This document shows positions 55,060 to 64,000 of a stretch of DNA of 64,000 nucleotides, piece by piece. Each line of letters begins with the position of its first letter. Within the stretch, counting starts at the first letter, position 1. The notes beneath the pieces are model-generated. The model saw nothing but the letters and a program-made list of their open reading frames with translations, was not told the origin of the DNA and searched no databases. Source of the stretch: Lunularia cruciata (lineage: Eukaryota; Streptophyta; Marchantiopsida; Lunulariales; Lunulariaceae); assembly GCA_948567375.1 (NCBI GenBank), contig OX419759.1, forward strand, positions 59,559,493 through 59,623,492, in the 5' to 3' direction. Position numbers and translations under genes: made by a program.

Positions 55060-55064
55060 TCTAG
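55060..55064 (+). other. Target-site duplication of the solo LTR, left copy (TCTAG)
   Basis: TCTAG precedes the LTR and recurs at 55454-55458. Confidence 0.9.
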
Positions 55065-55453
55065 TGTAACAATATGGAGTTTAGCGATGAAGTTAGTCGG
55101 GCTTACGAAGTAGCACATAAGACAAATTAACCTAGAATATTCCGGAAATATCTTGCACCTCAAGTAAGTAACTTCTAGAAGGAAGCTTCTAGAAGCTTCC
55201 AACTAGCTTAGCTTGCATGCCAAGTAAGCGATTTCTAGAAAGAAATTTCTTGAGAAGCTTCTTCGTTAACTTGGCTTGCACTCTAAGAGAGCGGCTTGAG
55301 GAAACTTCTTGAGAAGCTTCTCAAGGGCCTTGTATGCTACCTATAAATACCAAAGCCAAGGTTCATGCTAGGCATTCGGAGTTTTCACACATTCAAGTGT
55401 CCCAATGTGAGGTTTCATTCTTCTATTTTTCTCCTTGGTTTCGGTCTTTTACA
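55065..55453 (+). mobile_element. Solo LTR of the chromodomain gypsy family
   Basis: 389 bp, TGTAACAATATGG to TCTTTTACA, with TATAAATA at 55342-55349. It is flanked by a perfect 5-bp duplication (TCTAG), and no primer site or internal sequence follows. It therefore arose by recombination between the two LTRs of a complete insertion. It shares the AAGCTTCTAGAAGCTTCC palindromes of the family. Confidence 0.94.
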
Positions 55454-55458
55454 TCTAG

Positions 55459-56379
55459 AGTTTAGGAGAGATCTTCACTCTTTCAAACTTCATACCAAGA
55501 TTCTAGTTCTCAATAAAAGATTTGAGAGTTTTGAGCTCTACTTGAGGAGAGGATTATTTTTGTAGCTCGTATATCTCATACACTTTGGTTAAGGTTACAA
55601 CCCAACTCATTTATTGTCTTGATTTGGGAATTACAAGTGGTCTATTCCATTTTGACTAGATGCTATATTCCTACAGCCTCCTATTTAGCCCATACTTACA
55701 CACCCACATGTGTACTTGTAACTCATCTATGTACTTTTTATAATACTATATGCAATACTTTATCTAGTCTATTCATGCTATGTATGCTCCCATAACTATC
55801 AGATAAGTGCTGCAGAGTATATATAGCTCTCCTTATAGCCATGGGAGAAAGTGGTATTAAATCATAAGAGTATATTGCATCAATAGTTTATTTTGGAGTT
55901 TGGGCTCTAGTGACCTCCTATTTGCAGATAGGTTCGTACATTATGGTTTCTTTTTCTTTTGACACCTATCATAGTAGTGGATTTAGGTATTTATGATTTC
56001 TAGTCATATCTTTCTTTGGCTAGTGATCTATTATTGGCTTGGCATGTTCAACAATGTCCATGTTTATTGACTTTGTATATCTAGACACTAGGAAGATTCA
56101 AGCATATTCGAATGAGTGTGCATTTTTGCACCCTTTCTAGCATCCTCATTGACACATCTTTACCAAATATAGGATTGTCTCTTGTGGAGGGAAAGGTTTT
56201 TGATCTTGGCTCCGTATCTTTCCTTTGATTGAGTACTTTCCAAAGCGAGAAGTTTACGACAACATTCCACTTACATTTGTGTTTACCACATCTAACATTT
56301 CTAGGATTACCGAACCAATTTGTTTTTGGATCCACATATAACACCCAGAGCATACATATTTTGTAATGTGCCATAAATG
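55459..56379. other. Spacer between solo LTR and fold-back
   Basis: No feature recognised. The minus-strand ORF 56081-56416 extends into the fold-back and shows no domain. Confidence 0.4.
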
Positions 56380-56590
56380 GAGAGCCACTAGAGTTCATGT
56401 ACCGTCTGAAGTACAATAATACAAATTCTACTGTCTACTCGATCTCAAGTATAAATTAAGTGGGGCTTGGATTTACCAAGGAGGTGGTCTTGGTAAATCC
56501 AAGCACCACTTAATTTATACATGAGACCAAGTAGACAGTAGAATTTGTATTATTGTATTTCAGACGGTATCATGAACTCTAGTGGCTCTC
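56380..56590. repeat. Near-perfect 211-bp fold-back (inverted repeat)
   Basis: The left arm 56380-56480 starts GAGAGCCACTAGAGTTCATG, and the right arm 56489-56590 ends CATGAACTCTAGTGGCTCTC. The arms are about 101 bp and separated by an 8-bp loop (GAGGTGGT), with few mismatches. A partial third copy in left-arm orientation follows at 56588-56633. Confidence 0.9.
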
Positions 56591-56633
56591 AAGTATAAAT
56601 TAAGTGGGGCTTGGATTTACCAAGACCACCTCC
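56588..56633 (+). repeat. Third, direct copy of the fold-back centre
   Basis: CTCAAGTATAAATTAAGTGG through GGATTTACCAAG repeats 56446-56480, then continues into ACCACCTCC, the reverse complement of the loop side (56480-56488). Confidence 0.85.
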
Positions 56634-59385
56634 TACTAACCACGAATGTAACTATATCTGCTCTTGTTACTGGTTAGTAGACATTCTTTAGTTGATGTGG
56701 TAGTAGCCAGCCTACTACAAGCAAAGAGTCAACATTCAAACCGGACAAAGAGCAATCATTACCATCAAGAGAAAGGAATACCATTATAAACCACGGCTAT
56801 ACTTTGGTGGTAGAGATTTTTGGCAGTAAAACTTTTTGTGCATCTTCATCACTAGTTCGACTGTCTCTTTTTAGAGACAACACGAAGTTCCTTGCAAAAT
56901 CACGTCTTACTCTCTTTTTCTAATAAAGAATCTCCTTCCCTTCATAGCAATTTCAAACATTCTGCTTTCATGGACGTGCAACAACAGTAGGAGCTCTTAT
57001 CAGGATATTCCTTCCCATTTACCACACATATCAAATATACCATTCGAGGAACTATATTGCATAATACAGCGGTATATTACTTTATTTCCCTCCTCTTTGT
57101 TTGGCTAGGGGGCAATTTTCAGCGTTGTTTACCCTACTTCTTTTCCTTTGGGTCTCGTGCTCGATATCCCCTTATGCAGTTCTTTATGCTTGCATTCGTT
57201 TTTTTCCTCTTCTTTAGGGTATACTATTTTACCCTTTCGCTTCTTGCCTTTTAAAACAAGACGTTCACGAAACAGACTGCAGGGGTTCTCAATGAGGTCG
57301 GCTGCTTGGGAAACGAGGTGCCTTCGATCTGTTCCTGCACATTTTAAGATGACGTCGCTAAGAACAGCAGGAGGGTTTGTCCCTTGTCCAACAAGAATGT
57401 ATGTTCGTCGTTTTCGGACTTTGAAAAGATGTGCTGCAGAAAGAGAATCACATCAGTCACTGTAGATAACGACTGCTCAAACGTACCTGCAAGTACATGT
57501 GCTCGGAATTACATATATTCCTACTTTTGGCTGCTGCTGGTAAGTGCTGAAACCACTTTTGGATTCACATGTAACAGCTTCCGATTCTCTTGAACCTTTC
57601 CACTATGCTCTTGTTCTTGGCTCCATTCGGAGGGTCTGTTGACGTGAGCTCGTCACGTGGTATTGCAGGTAGGTTCCTGTCTGCTTGTTGAGCCAGTCCA
57701 ATAGTGAACTGTGGAAAGTCAATTGAAAGGTGAGACCAAAACCCACCATTGGCTTTCGATTAGCCATAATTCAGGACAAAATTATTTCCCTGCAACTATA
57801 CACCGATTGACTCTTTCATTTTCTCAATCTAATGAAATCCTAGTTTTCAAACAAGTCTTCGATATGGCACTGTATTTAGCATGCTTCTCTCCTGTATTTA
57901 GCATGCTTCTCTACTGTTTCGTTACTTTATGGATCAAGGTTTAAACGTATTCGCTTGTTTTGGCTTCTCTGGTATCAACCTCTTCTAAACTCCTTGTTGA
58001 CCGTGCCTCGGCATCCTAGTGATGCCGAAGCCTCCTTTTACGAAGGCTTTGGAAAGAGGGAGGAGACCTATTCAAGACGTTGAATTCATATGCAATGCAT
58101 AGCCGTAACAGGCCTCACATTCAAACTCTTTCCGATCTATATATGTCATACGACGTAATCATGCCTTGAAAGGAACCCTGTGGTTTATTCACGAAGTCCC
58201 CAGTGCACTCAACTGGAGACGAATGGTCTACTCGAAAATTAAATTTTATTGATTACGGAAGATCTTTTACTGATTTGCGGAATCTTCAGAACAGACCTCG
58301 GGTTTGTCTCCCGAGCGTTTAGTTTTGTAGCTGTTTTATTCTCCGAACCTACAGCAGACCGTCAAAACCTTTACAATATGCATGATTATTTAAGGCTATA
58401 GACCTGGTCCCCAACGGAACCATGAATGCTGGTTCTCAAGAAGAAAGGTAAATGCTAACAGAACCGCCGAATGCAGCCATGGTTCACCACAAACTAAACC
58501 AGATCGACAACAATTTCAATACATTCTTATCTTCGCCCCAAACCCGAGGACGAGTGACAAGTCAATCTTCCCATGACTTTTGCTCGAGACATTTCATGAA
58601 GCTCATGCTTTGTTGGAAGCCTTAGACATTCAGACTAGCTCACTACCAGACATACATGCTGAGGAAACACAGAGAAAAGGCGACCCGCAGAGGACAACAT
58701 GAAGGATGAGAAGGCCCATCAAGCCATACAAGGATACAACTCAAGAGGTAAAATGGGGCTAAGCCGCAATAGCATCATCGGAATGAGAAATCTGTCCAAC
58801 TGCACCTAGGATTACGTTCTTCTTGGTTCACAACAAAAGCCAGCATTCTCAACATCCATTTTCATGTGTCTGTCTTCATACAATTCTCGAGGTACCGGGG
58901 AGTTGAGGACTGCTTTCAGTATATTTCTAACTTCAGCGACTTTTCCGGGACCAGGGCATTAGATGTATAGTGGAATGAGAACAAATGCCAAGGACAGACC
59001 GTACTAGGACAGTGAGACGGCTACACAGTAGAGGATTTTAATTAAAAGTGAGGGAATCCTGCTAAGGCTTGGAATTTGTGGTTTAGAGATGATACTACTA
59101 GTTGGCCGCTTCGCTTCTGGTCATAATTTGTGGTCGAACCTCTCGATCAGGTAGTAGAGAACGTAGGATGCTATTAAGCAGTGGAGCTTAGGAAGAAGTT
59201 TCAGCTCTTCAAAGTGAATTGCGAGGAGCTTGGTGCACTAGAGGTTCCTACTCCGTGACAAAGAGAAGAATCCAGTTAGGGCGGGGTGTTGAAAGCTCTG
59301 ATGTGGTTATCTTTTCCTACTTCGATCATACGTCCAATAGTCCTTCATAGAATCAGGTGAACGTTTTCTCACTGCTGAAACCAAC
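56634..59385. other. Spacer
   Basis: No gene recognised. It contains a 20-22-bp direct duplication (TTTAGCATGCTTCTCT) at 57875-57915 and a dispersed-repeat copy at 58672-58765. The ORFs at 57057-57254 and 57148-57465 show no domain. Confidence 0.45.
58672..58765 (-). repeat. Dispersed repeat copy
   Basis: AGAAAAGGCGACCCGCAGAG ... GGATGAGAAGGCCCATCAAG ... CATACAAGG ... AGAGGTAAAATGGGGCTAAG, the most diverged of the longer copies. Confidence 0.7.
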
Positions 59386-61573
59386 ATGCGGATTTATATA
59401 AGAGAAGCCGAAGTCCAGGTGGTGCGGGACGTCTCCCACCTTTTTAGTAATATACAGCTTCCAGTCGAACCAGAACAAGCTTTACCTCTGCAAGTCCATA
59501 ATGCAGTGAGAAATCAACCACCCGACTTCCTTGAGAATGGCGCACAAGGTGAAGCTTACAAGGAGGCAGTTGAAGAAGTGGGGGGATACTCTTATACTTC
59601 GTGAGCATGATTTGATAGGGAAAGATGGCTATTAAGGGGCCCGTATTCAGCCACTCTCAGGTCCAACTGGGAGGTCTGATAACGGGTCTTCTAGGTACGG
59701 CGAAACCTTGCATTCTAAGCCTCGAAGACGCTGCAATTCTTTTGATGAGTAAGTGTATACTTAGGACGGAAGTCGTAAGGTATTTGACCAGCCAACATCA
59801 CGAGTAACTACAGTAGTTCTTAAAATTAATTAGATTAGCGAACAGCAGAAGCAGACGGATCGATCCAGAATCTCTGTTGTTTCAAAGACTTGATGTTCAT
59901 GAATGTGAAACATGTCCTCTGAATTGTGAGCATATTATAACGCAACACTTTCTCTGTGGGACTGAACATCTGAAGTGCGCGATAATTCCAAACTGTTATC
60001 CCTCACCCGTCTTGTGCTATGTGCAGGAAATGTCACAATCTTTTGCTATTTTTGGTACAAAGGTAAGCTTCCATAGCCCTTCATGAACTTGATTTCATGG
60101 CTTCTATATAATATGACTGCTAAAGTTCCATCTTTCCGATGTTCTTACTGTTGTTTATGCTGCAGTCCAGTTATGTGGAAAATAAACAGGGACCAGAGTG
60201 CGCATACACACTCAGGCATTCCACACATTCTTAATCACTACACTTACTGGCTATGGATTCTCTATGCTTCTCCGTTAATCACCCATGCGACTGTGCCTGT
60301 CTCCAAGCCTGCTGCGTGGGCATTTTCCTCCAATCTCTCTTCACCCTCAAGTACTGGAACGGCGACCTTGCTAACTATGACAAGGTTTTCCAGAGAAAAA
60401 TTCTGCAACCTCAAGAAAAACTGGTTAAAAGTGATACATCTTCTTTCTCCTACAACAGTGACATGACAGACGTGATTGTTGTGTTGAGGGCCTAAAAGAC
60501 TCCTGATGAGGTAGTGACGCATGATTTGTTTCTCTAATTGGCGTCTTCAGATAAGCCTAAAGAAAGGGTTACGCACGGGAGTGATTGTTCTATTACCATA
60601 GCCTGTTCGTCTCAATCGTTTCTGTCGATTGCCGAAGTTTGTACGTTGGTTCCATCTGCATGATATGAACAGCGGCATGTTTTCTGCTCCTCTTCTCAGG
60701 AAGGTTTGAACACTTTTTTCTACTTATTACAATCATGGTCAAGACTTCTGCATTTGCAATCACACCTGAATTGAGTATGGTTCCTCTAAGCTTGAACCGT
60801 CGTCCTGAGAAACTGTCCTTTGTTTCTTCAGCTGTTTCTCTTTCTCTTTTCTGTAATTCCTATGTAAAGTAGCAGTCGCTGTAATAAGCGTTCTTTCATT
60901 CTATTTAGCTTAGAGTTGTAGCTGATACATATGAACAGGTTCTCGAGGTATTCATCCTGAAAGTGGATAGATCCAACCTTTAGACGTCTACAAGGAGACA
61001 TATCCATGAATTTTTCAGTCCCGTGTCTTATCATTACGGCTATGCATCGAAGCGTATGGTCTCTTCACGCAAGACTATTTTCTTACGGTAATGCATCTGT
61101 AGCTCTCTTTTATGACTGGAGTAGCTCATTCCTTATCTGTGGGCTGCAAGCTGCTGGAACTCATTCATTCCATTGTCAGAGGAGATAATGAACCACATGC
61201 TAGAATCAACTTGAGATTCATCCGGTTGGTAACTCTCAAAACTGGGACTGACATCCTAAAATTAAATGGAATAAACAACGGCAGATACCGTACGCGTTGG
61301 GGACTCTTTCTGGGGACATCCAGCTTGTTCTTACCTCGTCCTGCACATCGGCTACACCCGAAACGGAAAGCTGCTGTTCAACAGAGAAGATGTCAAAGCT
61401 TCAGGCCAGATGATATGGAGAGCGACCACACAAGGTCTTTACATGAATTGTTGCTGGCTCAGCCGCATTCTCCATGGCTAGGTGGTGCTGACTACCACGG
61501 AAGCTATGAACGAGGAATAAATACACAGGAGAGGACAGAATCTGTTCAATCAACAGAATGGAATCAGTTCTAA
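59386..61573 (+). other. Unrecognised ORFs, possible spliced gene
   Basis: Several plus-strand stretches look weakly coding: 59386-59604 (MRIYIREAEVQVVRD..., acidic), a short exon-like piece at 60028-60062 bounded by CAG and GTAAGC, 60253-60495 (cysteine-rich, then LKYWNGDLANYDKVF), and 61112-61573 (153 codons, ELIHSIVRGDNEPHARINLR). Consistent phases could not be established across them and no known domain is seen, so I do not assemble a gene. Transcript evidence would decide. Confidence 0.25.
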
Positions 61574-63349
61574 ATCTCCATCACCAGACAATTCTGGGCT
61601 AAGATCCCCGGGAGCGAGAGGACCCCCATACTTCCCAACTGCGAGGTTCTGATACCTAACCACAATGATTCTGTTGGTCATCAATTCATAGCTTTGCGAA
61701 TGGTCAAGAGTTGGGTCTTCTAAACATTCAAGGGGCGTCTGCGGGAACAAGGGAGGAAGTATAATAAAGAAGCATATGATATTCCAGTTCGGGAGAAACG
61801 TAGAACTAGTCTGACACACACATATGGGCTCGGCCTCGCCACCAGTATGCTAACACTCAGTGCTACAACTTTAGTGAATTTAACACGTTTCCAACATTGA
61901 TCAAACAATGATCACCACATTGATAGAAACAATGAGAGCAGAAGCCGTTCCTAGAACGGGGGATAGATAAAATATAATTAAAGCATGATGGATAATATGA
62001 TAGTGCATAACTGAGCTTCGAAGCTGCCTCAGGGTTCCGCACTTCCAAACATATTTTGAGTGCCTGGTTAGTCCTAGTTTCTGTTCGAGTGAGCTGCATT
62101 CCGATTGAGTTACGGTAGATATGGTTATTTACAAGAAACAAATTGTGCAGCACAATGTGAACCCAACCCATGCACCACTTGAGCTCTTACATTTAGAGAA
62201 GCAGACAAAAAACCGCTCATCTATCACAACGCGGTCTCGTTCTTTTGTTCGAGGAATTCCCGATCACAGGCTCTCCTACACACACAGCTGAAAAGATGGC
62301 TAAAGCATGAAAGTAGAACTACACAAAAGAGCAAAGTTCCTGACGTAACGACGGATCGAGAAGACAGGAGATGGGGAGCCCGCCGTGGTCTAGGCATCCA
62401 TGTCAACAGACTGAGGCAAGCTGAACAATCGAAAGACCACGATTGTACAAAAGAGTAAGTTGCTGACTTGACTGTGGTTCGAGAACAGAAACCCAATTTC
62501 AATTATACAAAAGAGTAAGTTGGTGCGTGATCGTGGCATTTGGATCGGGAAGAGAGCACCTTGAGTTATTTGATGGGACAGGTTTAAGATACACCAATTG
62601 TAAAGACGTGGTGGACAACTTTCGTGCTACGGAAACAATCACGTTCTTATTATCTTTGGATTCCTCGATGTATTAGGAGAAGAGCTTGCTTCAGGCTTTT
62701 ACACAGAATAGAGTATAAACTACGAAGTAATGGTAGTATGTGACATATGTATTTTGCTCATGTATGAAACAAACGATAAACTGCTTTATGATTCTAACAT
62801 CATGATACGTACTTGGAGTTATTTTATAGAGCATACATGAATTTATATGTGTTACTGATATAGTTTCTTAACGAATATTTTTGTAAGAAACACATAGATT
62901 TTTACGCTTGTATGGAGAATAAAGAATGTATATGATCTGTTTCTAATACCATATTTCGTACTAAAAATAGATAAAAACTCCAAAGCAAGAAATGAAAAAC
63001 TTTTCCTCTAAAGTTTTAGTTCTAACCTAAAATACCATTTTCGACAAACGGTGTAATCCTTCGATATTATATTTCGCCGTGATCCAACATCACATGTTTA
63101 ATCAAGAAGCATTCAATCAAGAAGAATATATCATCTTCACTTAATTGAATCCTTTGTCGATGATACTTCTCAATCATCTATTAGAAATGGAGGACATAAA
63201 ACTTATATACACTAATAGCATATAAGGAAATATAATCAATAACTAAACAAATATCATTCTTATGAAACAATGAGAAAGATCTGAAAACACATAAACATTT
63301 CCGACAAAAATATCACTTATCAACTAGAAAATTCAATGTTAATGAATAT
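61574..63349. other. Spacer, AT-rich from 62.7 kb
   Basis: No gene recognised. It contains three related copies of a short motif (62322, 62446, 62504) listed separately. Confidence 0.45.
62322..62555 (+). repeat. Three irregularly spaced copies of a roughly 45-bp motif
   Basis: Copies near 62322, 62446 and 62504 share ACAAAAGAG(T/C)AA(G)TT(G/C)(C/G)TG followed by GA(T/C)... GATCGAGAA or similar. Spacing is 124 and 58 bp, so it is not a simple tandem array. Confidence 0.6.
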
Positions 63350-63792
63350 ATGAAAGGCGATCCGAAGTCGTTCACCGAACGGGAATCCAGAACCCACCAA
63401 GGACCGAATCGACACAAACTGAAGACCATGAAGTGCATGCAGAAACGGGTGCAAAAACTGAGGTCAAGCTCATCCAAGCAAGTGAGAACAACGCGGGACA
63501 TAAGCAAAATGGATAAAAAACAGAAGCGAAGATTGATACAATCCATGAGCAGCATGTACAGTGAGATGGGATCCATCATAAAATGGAAATGAGCCTTCTC
63601 AAGCAGAACAGAGAGAGGATGCAGCTCAAGCTGAAAGGAGAGGAAATCCATCGCGCGAGTAGGAAGATGTGTTGGGAAGCAACAGGAACAGCATTGGACA
63701 AGTATAAGAGCAGAGTATCAGTGGATGATGGGTGGGCTGGAGCGAATTGTGACGGGATACAGTATTTCACAGCCTGCTGTATAAGCGCATAA
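63350..63792 (+). other. Two overlapping charged ORFs of unknown nature
   Basis: 63350-63592 encodes a very basic stretch (MDKKQKRRLIQSMSSM), and 63583-63792, one frame over, encodes a coiled-coil-like stretch (MEMSLLKQNRERMQLKLKGE). They may be the remains of one frameshifted gene. No family recognised. Confidence 0.25.
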
Positions 63793-64000
63793 GTCCTAAA
63801 ACATTAAACACAACTCTTTCATGTTCGCAAGCATTGAAGGTGTTACAATCTTCAAGTATTTGAAGATGACATAGTGCACTTGAAGATGAAGCAGATCAAT
63901 TCAGTAGTGAGGTATTGTACATCACAGTCTTTTCGATGTCTGAGTACTTGATGTTGTTACTGTCAACGACTTTTCCATGCGACTCCACGTTAGTCTCTCC
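63793..64000. other. Spacer to window end
   Basis: Nothing recognised. Confidence 0.4.

Larger units (their letters stand above)
52811..55064. other. Spacer downstream of PI4K beta
   Basis: Begins with the kinase 3' UTR. Overlapping short open frames at 53026-53395 have no recognised domain. An ORF at 54372-54860 contains a tandem duplication (54564-54719) and no known domain. Confidence 0.5.

Overview
The window is nuclear DNA of a land plant. It has spliced genes with GT-AG introns of roughly 80-700 bp, a plant-type phosphatidylinositol 4-kinase beta with the plant-only charged repeat region, a TIC32-like dehydrogenase, and chromodomain Ty3/gypsy retrotransposons primed by initiator tRNA-Met. 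The gene style (modest introns, long spacers, moderate GC) fits a bryophyte, perhaps a liverwort such as Marchantia; that species-level guess is inference.

Four conserved protein-coding genes can be read exon by exon. (1) 4558-7299 (+): a classical short-chain dehydrogenase/reductase of the TIC32/retinol-dehydrogenase type, 8 exons plus an optional 30-nt microexon. (2) 9925-12597 (-): RPAC1/AC40, the shared alpha-like subunit of RNA polymerases I and III, 9 exons and 370 aa. (3) 15115-17198 (+): a plant PHAX-type RNA-export adaptor with an intact RNA-binding domain, and a phase-compatible set of further exons reaching 18430. (4) 45908-52810 (+): PI4K beta, 16 coding exons and 1238 aa, with all kinase motifs present. 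Genes 1 and 2 converge; genes 2 and 3 diverge across a 2.5-kb spacer.

The middle (about 18.5-44 kb) is mostly spacer and transposon debris: a decayed retroelement reverse-transcriptase C-terminal fragment at 23.4-24.0 kb, tandem duplications, a dispersed short repeat also seen in flanking spacers, and a well-resolved nested retrotransposon. A chromodomain gypsy element (30814-36040, target duplication CAAGA) sits inside the pol gene of an older copy of the same family (28518-30813 plus 36046-about 36497). A solo LTR of the family with its own duplication (TCTAG) lies at 55065-55453. The younger element is dead: it has many TGA stops, frameshifts, and an integrase lacking most of its catalytic core.

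Beyond 53 kb the sequence is spacer with an unusual 211-bp fold-back, small duplications and a few unrecognised ORFs. No tRNA, rRNA or CRISPR was recognised. The most noteworthy observations are the self-nesting event, the stop-codon spectrum pointing to decay of methylated CpG, the truncated integrase, the possible extended PHAX isoform and the fold-back structure.
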